Assembly: GCF_000158095.2 (NCBI RefSeq)
Contig: NZ_CM011002.1
Coordinates: forward strand, 372,001-436,000
DNA length: 64,000 nucleotides
From: Roseibium alexandrii DFL-11
GTDB lineage: Bacteria; Pseudomonadota; Alphaproteobacteria; Rhizobiales; Stappiaceae
Direction: 5' to 3'
Shown in pieces: positions 59,764 through 64,000 of this stretch. Numbering within the stretch: position 1 is the stretch's first letter; each line of letters begins with the position of its first letter. A model generated the notes under the pieces. That model had not been told where the DNA came from, did no database searches, and worked only from the letters and a program-made list of their open reading frames with translations. The position numbers and the translations under genes were made by a program.

Positions 59764-60312
59764 TTGACTTGCCTTTCGTCCCACTCCGGAGCGCTGTTTC
59801 GTCTCAAGACAGTAACTGTTTCAAAACGGGACGCTCCGTCATCCGTCCTTTTGTTTGCCTCCTACTAAGCAGGGGGTGTGCCAAGTCGCTGAAAGCATGA
59901 AAAAATCGTCATGCAACACTTTGTTAAGGTTAATTCTTCGTAAAGCTTGCCAGCGCAGAGTGTGGCTGGCAAATTCCGATCGTCTTCAGGGCATGTGGTT
60001 GGTAAAACCTAAGCCCGTGTAAGCGCGAAAAACTTCGAAAGTGGCGTACAAGAACCCGATAACGAAGAGGCGATTGCAACAAGACACCTCAATTTGGCGC
60101 GTGGGGACGCGACCTTTTGCGGGGGGCTCAACGAACGCCGGTTATCGTTTTGATAGCCGGCGTTTTGTTATGTGCTGACAAGGGCAGGGTCAAAAACGAA
60201 CCAGCGCAATGGCGTTCACCATGTTTCTGCAAGCGTATGCGATTGTTGACCGGCGCCCTTGTTTTGTCCCGTTGCCGGGCTACAAAGTCTGGACATTGAG
60301 ATGCGAGGTTCC
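59764..60312 (+). ncRNA. Candidate small RNA region ending in an orphan terminator
   Basis: No convincing ORF lies in this gap, yet a strong + strand intrinsic terminator sits at 60134-60169. No + strand gene precedes it: the PAS gene is divergent. A perfect 8-bp hairpin TTGCCAGC/GCTGGCAA (59947-59972) and a G-rich GCG-TGGGGA-CGC stem near 60095-60115 suggest a structured RNA. The 5' end is unknown. A leader attenuator for the rhomboid gene is the alternative. Confidence 0.45.
60134..60169 (+). terminator. Strong intrinsic terminator without an upstream + strand gene
   Basis: A 13-bp stem with one G-T pair (AACGCCGGTTATC with GATAGCCGGCGTT), loop GTTTT, then TTTTGTT. The rhomboid gene starts 144 bases downstream. 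Confidence 0.9.
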
Positions 60313-61095
60313 ATGAACGTTTATCAGTTTGATGAGGAGCGCAAGCGCCGCGACGAAGAGACCAAGCAGCGCGAGCGCGAGCAACGCCCATCCGAGCCTC
60401 CGGCGCTCAATCTGCCGGCCGCGATTATCTGGTTGAGCGTTGCCCTGATCGCCATTCATGTCGTGCGGACCTTTGTCATCCCGACTGGCTGGAACAACAT
60501 GATGCTGTACTTCCTGGCATTCTGGCCGGTGAAATATACAGCGCTGAGCAGTCTGCAGGCGATGGACCTTGCGTCCAGCATCTGGGCTTTTGTCAGTTAT
60601 AGTTTCCTGCATGGCGGTGCCATGCACCTGACGTTCAATCTGCTCTGGATGGCGATCTTCGGCAGCGCTGTTGTACGCAGGTTTGGACTTGGGCGGTTCC
60701 TGGCATTTTCTGCTCTATGCTCTGTTGGCGGCGCGTTTGCACATCTCGCGACGCACTGGGGCGAATCTGCGCCCATGATTGGCGCGTCAGCTGCCATATC
60801 AGGCCATATGGCGGCAGCTATCCGGTTTGTTTTTGAGATGGGCGGACCGCTCGGAGTTTTCCGCCGGTCCGATCGAGGTGCTTATTTTGTAGCTGCGCAG
60901 CCGCTCAGCGAGTGTTTCCGGAACCAGCAGGTTTTGGTCTTTGTCGGCGTTTGGTTTGGATTGAACATATTCTTCGGACTGACAAGCGGCGGGCAGGCAG
61001 GGTCCATTGCCTGGCAAGCGCATATCGGCGGTTTTGTAGCCGGATTGGCTCTGTTTCCACTCTTTGATCCGGTCCCGCAACGGCGGGGTTCGTGA
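60313..61095 (+). CDS. Rhomboid family intramembrane serine protease
   Basis: A 260-residue polytopic membrane protease. A Glu/Arg-rich cytosolic N-terminus (1-30) precedes about six helices. Motifs: FVSYSFLHGGAMHLTFNLLW, catalytic Ser in GASAAISGHMA and catalytic His in QAHIGGFVAGLA. In the canonical motif GASG the last Gly is Ala here, as in some Rhizobiales homologues. ATG 60313 has GCGAGG upstream; ATG 60301 is an alternative. Substrate unknown. Confidence 0.92.
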   Translation: MNVYQFDEERKRRDEETKQREREQRPSEPPALNLPAAIIWLSVALIAIHVVRTFVIPTGWNNMMLYFLAFWPVKYTALSSLQAMDLASSIWAFVSYSFLHGGAMHLTFNLLWMAIFGSAVVRRFGLGRFLAFSALCSVGGAFAHLATHWGESAPMIGASAAISGHMAAAIRFVFEMGGPLGVFRRSDRGAYFVAAQPLSECFRNQQVLVFVGVWFGLNIFFGLTSGGQAGSIAWQAHIGGFVAGLALFPLFDPVPQRRGS

Positions 61096-61198
61096 CGAGC
61101 ATCCTCAAGGCTTTGCGTTGCCATATTTTTTTGCCATGATGCGGTGATCAGGGAGCCGGATGCGACCGGTCCTTGGATGCAAAGGGAGGTTTGCTTAC

Positions 61199-61630
61199 AT
61201 GACCGTTGCCGCAATCATGAAGACGAAAGGCCACGACACCATCACGGCGGATAAGTCCGCACCGGTGAGTGAGATCGCTGAAATTCTGGCGAAGAACAAG
61301 ATCGGCGCCGTGGTGCTTTGTGATGGAGACCGGCATATCGAGGGCATTGTCTCGGAGCGGGACGTGGTGCGCCTTGTCGGTCTGCAGGGGGCTTCAGCGT
61401 TATCTCAGCCAGTATCATCAATCATGACCAAGGATGTGATGACCTGCACTGAGATGGATGCAGCTAATGAGGTCATGGGGCGCATGAACCGGGGCCGGTT
61501 CCGTCACATGCCGGTGGTTGAAGACGGCAAGCTGATTGGGGTCATCTCCATCGGCGACGTCGTGAAACACAAGATCGCCCAGGTCGAACACGAAGCTGAG
61601 CAGATGCGCAGCTACATCACGACGACCTGA
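61199..61630 (+). CDS. CBS domain pair protein
   Basis: A 143-residue cytosolic protein made of a CBS domain pair (Bateman module): CBS1 about 8-62 (TITADKSAPVSEIAEILAKN, IEGIVSERDVVRLV) and CBS2 about 75-130 (MTCTEMDAANEVMGRMNRGR, LIGVISIGDVVKHKIA). Such proteins sense adenosine nucleotides. ATG 61199 follows AGGGAGG. Single gene ending in a terminator shared with hisI. No effector domain is attached. Confidence 0.95.
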   Translation: MTVAAIMKTKGHDTITADKSAPVSEIAEILAKNKIGAVVLCDGDRHIEGIVSERDVVRLVGLQGASALSQPVSSIMTKDVMTCTEMDAANEVMGRMNRGRFRHMPVVEDGKLIGVISIGDVVKHKIAQVEHEAEQMRSYITTT

Positions 61631-61659
61631 CGCTGCTAGCTACGACATCGTGCTAAGTC

Positions 61660-61691
61660 AAAACGGCTGACTCGTTGGTCAGCCGTTTTTC
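61660..61691. terminator. Bidirectional intrinsic terminator
   Basis: A 12-bp perfect stem (AAAACGGCTGAC with GTCAGCCGTTTT) has T residues on one side and A residues on the other, so it serves both the CBS protein gene and the convergent hisI gene. Confidence 0.9.
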
Positions 61692-62146
61692 TAATTCTTT
61701 CCGTAAACTTTCTTGGGATCGTAGACTTTCTCTTTTTCTACGTTTGCCAATCGGACGGTGCCATCTGATGTGTTGACAACCTTCCGGAAAAAGCAGGACC
61801 GGTAACCGACGTGGCATGTCGCACCGTTGCCTTCCACGGTCACTTTCACGACCAGAGCATCCTGATCACAATCGGTGAGGATTTCCTGCACCTTCTGGAT
61901 CTGGCCGGATGTTTCGCCCTTTTTCCAGAAGCCCTTACGAGACCGGCTCCAATACCAGGCTTCTCCGGTTTCGATGGTGCGTTTCAAGGCTTCTTCATTC
62001 ATGTAGCCGACCATCAGGACTTCAGATGTTTTGAAGTCGATCACGACAGCTGCAATCAGGCCGTCCTGGTCGAATTTCGGCATTAGCCGATCACCTTCTT
62101 CGACCGTCGCTTTGTCAGCGCGTTCGGAAATAATTAAATCAGACAT
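61691..62146 (-). CDS. hisI: Phosphoribosyl-AMP cyclohydrolase
   Basis: A 151-residue enzyme for the third step of histidine synthesis. Motifs: VLMVGYMNEEALKRTIETGE, WYWSRSRKGFWKKGETSGQ, ILTDCDQDALVVKVTVEG and GATCHVGYRSCFFRKV with the zinc Cys residues. There is no HisE fusion. ATG 62146 is preferred over the longer frame. Other his genes are absent here, as is usual in Rhizobiales, where hisI sits near folE. Confidence 0.97.
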   Translation of the reverse strand: MSDLIISERADKATVEEGDRLMPKFDQDGLIAAVVIDFKTSEVLMVGYMNEEALKRTIETGEAWYWSRSRKGFWKKGETSGQIQKVQEILTDCDQDALVVKVTVEGNGATCHVGYRSCFFRKVVNTSDGTVRLANVEKEKVYDPKKVYGKN

Positions 62147-62197
62147 GTAAACTCGATTTTGGCCACCCAAGGATCTGGATGGCCATTATAGGTATGA

Positions 62198-62860
62198 TTA
62201 TCCGCGTACCAAGGTCATGAACTTGGCTTGTTCGGCCGGATCGTCTTCGAAGATGCCGGTGAACTGCGTGGTGATCGTGGAGACACCGGGTTTTTGAACA
62301 CCGCGCATTGTCATGCATTGGTGTTCAGCTTCCATCATAACGGCAAGGCCACGCGGCGCCAAAGCGTCGTCGATGGTAGACGCGATTTGCGACGTCAGGT
62401 TTTCCTGGGTCTGCAAGCGCTTTGCAAAAATGTCGACAACGCGCGCCAGCTTTGAAAGCCCAACAACACCTTCTGCCGGGTAATACGCGATGTGCGCTTC
62501 ACCGACAAACGGCAGCATATGGTGTTCGCAATGCGAGTGGAATGGAATGCCGCGGACAAGAACGATGTCCTGGTATCCTCCGACGTCTTCAAACGTGCGC
62601 TCAAGATGCTCGGCCGGATCCTCAAAATATCCGCCATATAACTGTGTGATTGCTTTCACGACACGCTTGGGCGTGTCCAGCAATCCTTCGCGTTCCGGGT
62701 CGTCACCGGTCCAGGCGAGGATGGTCCGCACAGCAGCCTCTGCCTCTTCACGGCTCGGGCGTTGAAGTTGATCCGGTGTTTTACGTTCGAATGTTTTTCC
62801 GACCGGCTTTAGGACAGCGTCCATCGGGATCCTCGCGATTTTACCCTTATCACTCGTCAT
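62198..62860 (-). CDS. folE: GTP cyclohydrolase I, FolE type
   Basis: A 220-residue enzyme that starts folate (and pterin) synthesis from GTP. Active-site and zinc segment: [20 protein letters not shown]; further [20 protein letters not shown] and [17 protein letters not shown]. The N-terminal ~45 residues are a variable extension. ATG 62860 is preferred; a later ATG (MDAVLKPVG) is possible. It lies 51 bases upstream of hisI in the same direction. Confidence 0.96.
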   Translation of the reverse strand: MTSDKGKIARIPMDAVLKPVGKTFERKTPDQLQRPSREEAEAAVRTILAWTGDDPEREGLLDTPKRVVKAITQLYGGYFEDPAEHLERTFEDVGGYQDIVLVRGIPFHSHCEHHMLPFVGEAHIAYYPAEGVVGLSKLARVVDIFAKRLQTQENLTSQIASTIDDALAPRGLAVMMEAEHQCMTMRGVQKPGVSTITTQFTGIFEDDPAEQAKFMTLVRG

Positions 62861-63110
62861 ACGGCATCCGCTCTGGCTCAGATCAAGAGCCTCGATCAAA
62901 AGGGCGCGGAGATGTAGCATACTCCGCACGAAAAGCGAACGCACAGTTTCTGAGCGGGTTAAGCCAGCGTCAAGCGCCGATCCGGCACCATTTCATCTGG
63001 CTGCGACCACTCTGCCCCTTGCGAAAATGCTGTGGCGTCTGATCTATATATATAAAAGAAGCGTGCCGACAATGCGGCACCTGCTCACTAGCTGTCACGA
63101 AGAGGCGAGA

Positions 63111-63563
63111 ATGCTCGACGACATCTATAATGCAAAGATCCTGGAGTTCGCCGGCAACATTCCACGCGTTGGCCGGCTTGAGCATCCGGACGGGACGTCC
63201 AAGGCGCATTCCAAGCTGTGCGGGTCGACGGTGGTTGTCGATTTGTGCGTCACGGATGGTGTGGTGACGGATTTCGCGCACGATGTTAAAGCCTGCGCGC
63301 TCGGTCAGGCATCGTCGTCCATTTTGGCGCAACATGTGGTCGGCGCGACTGAAGAAGAGTTGCGGGCCTTAAAGACAACCATGCATGCCATGTTGAAAGA
63401 AGGTGGGGAGCCGCCGGTTGGCCGGTTTGAGGATCTGAAGTTCTTGCTGCCCGTTCGTGAATATAAAGCCAGGCACGCATCGACGCTTCTAACGTTCGAT
63501 GCAGTTGTGGGCGCGCTTGATCAAGCTGCGGCTGATACAAAGGCCGACGGCGCAGCCGCATAA
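63111..63563 (+). CDS. NifU/IscU-like Fe-S cluster scaffold protein
   Basis: A 150-residue protein of the NifU-N/IscU family. MLDDIYNAKILEFAGNIPRV and the Cys of KLCGSTVVVDL (Cys37) and VKACALGQASSS (Cys62) are in place. The third cluster-ligand Cys of IscU is replaced at YKARHASTLL by His. ATG 63111 has AAGAGGCGAG upstream. The folE, scaffold, yidD neighbourhood is common in Rhizobiales. Confidence 0.9.
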   Translation: MLDDIYNAKILEFAGNIPRVGRLEHPDGTSKAHSKLCGSTVVVDLCVTDGVVTDFAHDVKACALGQASSSILAQHVVGATEEELRALKTTMHAMLKEGGEPPVGRFEDLKFLLPVREYKARHASTLLTFDAVVGALDQAAADTKADGAAA

Positions 63564-63605
63564 GCGGTGCCAAGCAGTGGGCCTGATACCAGGTAAGTCC
63601 CCTAG

Positions 63606-63956
63606 ATGTGTTCAACCTGCGATCATAAGCCGGATCAAACCCGAAGGCTTTCAACAGCCGGATGGGCCGCAATCGGACTGATCTGGATTTACCGCCACAC
63701 TCTGTCTCTTTTCATGGGGCGGACCTGCCGGTATGCGCCAACCTGTTCCGACTATACGGACCAGGCCATCCGCAGGTTCGGTTTTTGGGCTGGCGGCTGG
63801 CTGGGATTGTCGCGGATCCTGCGTTGTAACCCTTGGGGTGCATCCGGATTTGATCCGCTCCCGGAGACACTTCCAGACACTGCAAGGTGGTTTATGCCCT
63901 GGCGGTATGGCCGCTGGACGGGCGACCATATTCCTGAAGAACATCGAATGGATTGA
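63606..63956 (+). CDS. yidD: Membrane protein insertion efficiency factor YidD
   Basis: A 116-residue amphipathic protein that aids YidC in inserting inner-membrane proteins. Family core: IYRHTLSLFMGRTCRYAPTC then SDYTDQAIRRFGFWAGGWLG and RILRCNPWGASGFDPLPE, with the conserved Cys pair. The first ~25 residues are variable. ATG 63606 is the first start; the upstream RBS is weak. It lies 42 bases after the scaffold gene and may share its transcript. Confidence 0.95.
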   Translation: MCSTCDHKPDQTRRLSTAGWAAIGLIWIYRHTLSLFMGRTCRYAPTCSDYTDQAIRRFGFWAGGWLGLSRILRCNPWGASGFDPLPETLPDTARWFMPWRYGRWTGDHIPEEHRMD

Positions 63957-64000
63957 TTTGAAACGAGAATAACGTCTCGTTAAGAAAAGGTTGAACTTAC

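Noticed and set aside
59764..60170. 6S RNA, tmRNA or SRP RNA in the 60-kb gap
   Set aside because: None of the conserved sequences or closing stems of these RNAs could be recognised, so only an unspecified small RNA is proposed.
1..64000. CRISPR arrays, insertion sequences or prophage genes
   Set aside because: No regularly spaced direct repeats, transposase motifs, terminal inverted repeats or phage structural genes were seen.

Overview
The window looks like chromosomal core DNA of an alphaproteobacterium of the order Hyphomicrobiales (Rhizobiales). The gene set (MucR, DUF6456, DUF5330, DUF1491, DUF2336, DUF3126, Usg, a rhizobial-type transglutaminase-like cysteine peptidase) and the moderately GC-rich, densely packed layout fit a marine Stappiaceae-type bacterium (Roseibium/Labrenzia). 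The genus is an inference from gene content only. No insertion sequence, prophage, integrase or CRISPR array was seen. There is one tRNA, tRNA-Leu(TAA), and no rRNA.

Layout. 0-1.6 kb: 3' end of an mrp Na+/H+ antiporter operon (mrpD fragment, E, F, G) with a frame break in mrpG. 1.7-9.2 kb: regulatory and envelope genes (mucR, a DnaA-domain-IV-like protein, DUF6456, sufE, DUF5330, a DivJ-like membrane PAS protein with no kinase domain, a peptidoglycan-binding protein, DUF1491, DUF2336). 9-17.3 kb: envelope functions (lipoprotein; PBP1A with two DUF1254/DUF1214-type proteins; MltF-like lytic transglycosylase) and a divergent tetR/quinone-reductase pair with two near-identical operators. 17-27.7 kb: P1 peptidase, flavin reductase, two periplasmic binding or lipocalin-like proteins, L,D-transpeptidase, cidAB-type pair, MoxR/VWA pair, GlxA regulator with a rhodanese, a small cytochrome c. 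27.8-41.2 kb: housekeeping genes (usg, trmN6, polyprenyl synthase, ispE, TPR protein, ppdK, meaB, radC, map). 37-45 kb also holds two GGDEF-EAL proteins around radC, map, tRNA-Leu and an orphan solute-binding protein. 45-55 kb: trkH, sfsA, a second L,D-transpeptidase, gpt, a CinA-type MoaB-fold protein, FAD monooxygenase, zinc-finger protein, two alpha/beta hydrolases, enoyl-CoA hydratase, cysE, DUF3126. 55-64 kb: membrane and hypothetical genes, gamma-carbonic anhydrase, cysteine peptidase, PilZ and PAS proteins, rhomboid, CBS protein, hisI, folE, a NifU/IscU-like scaffold and yidD.

How the genes work together. Recurring themes are cell-wall remodelling (PBP1A, MltF-like, two L,D-transpeptidases, peptidoglycan-binding protein, cidAB) and c-di-GMP signalling (two GGDEF-EAL proteins, one double-PilZ protein). 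The most unusual signals are non-coding. They are a G-quadruplex motif in the loop of a perfect hairpin between convergent genes (57.0-57.1 kb), an orphan intrinsic terminator at 60.15 kb that implies an unannotated small RNA, and an AT-rich sequence element shared by two gaps 53 kb apart (5.1 and 57.9 kb).
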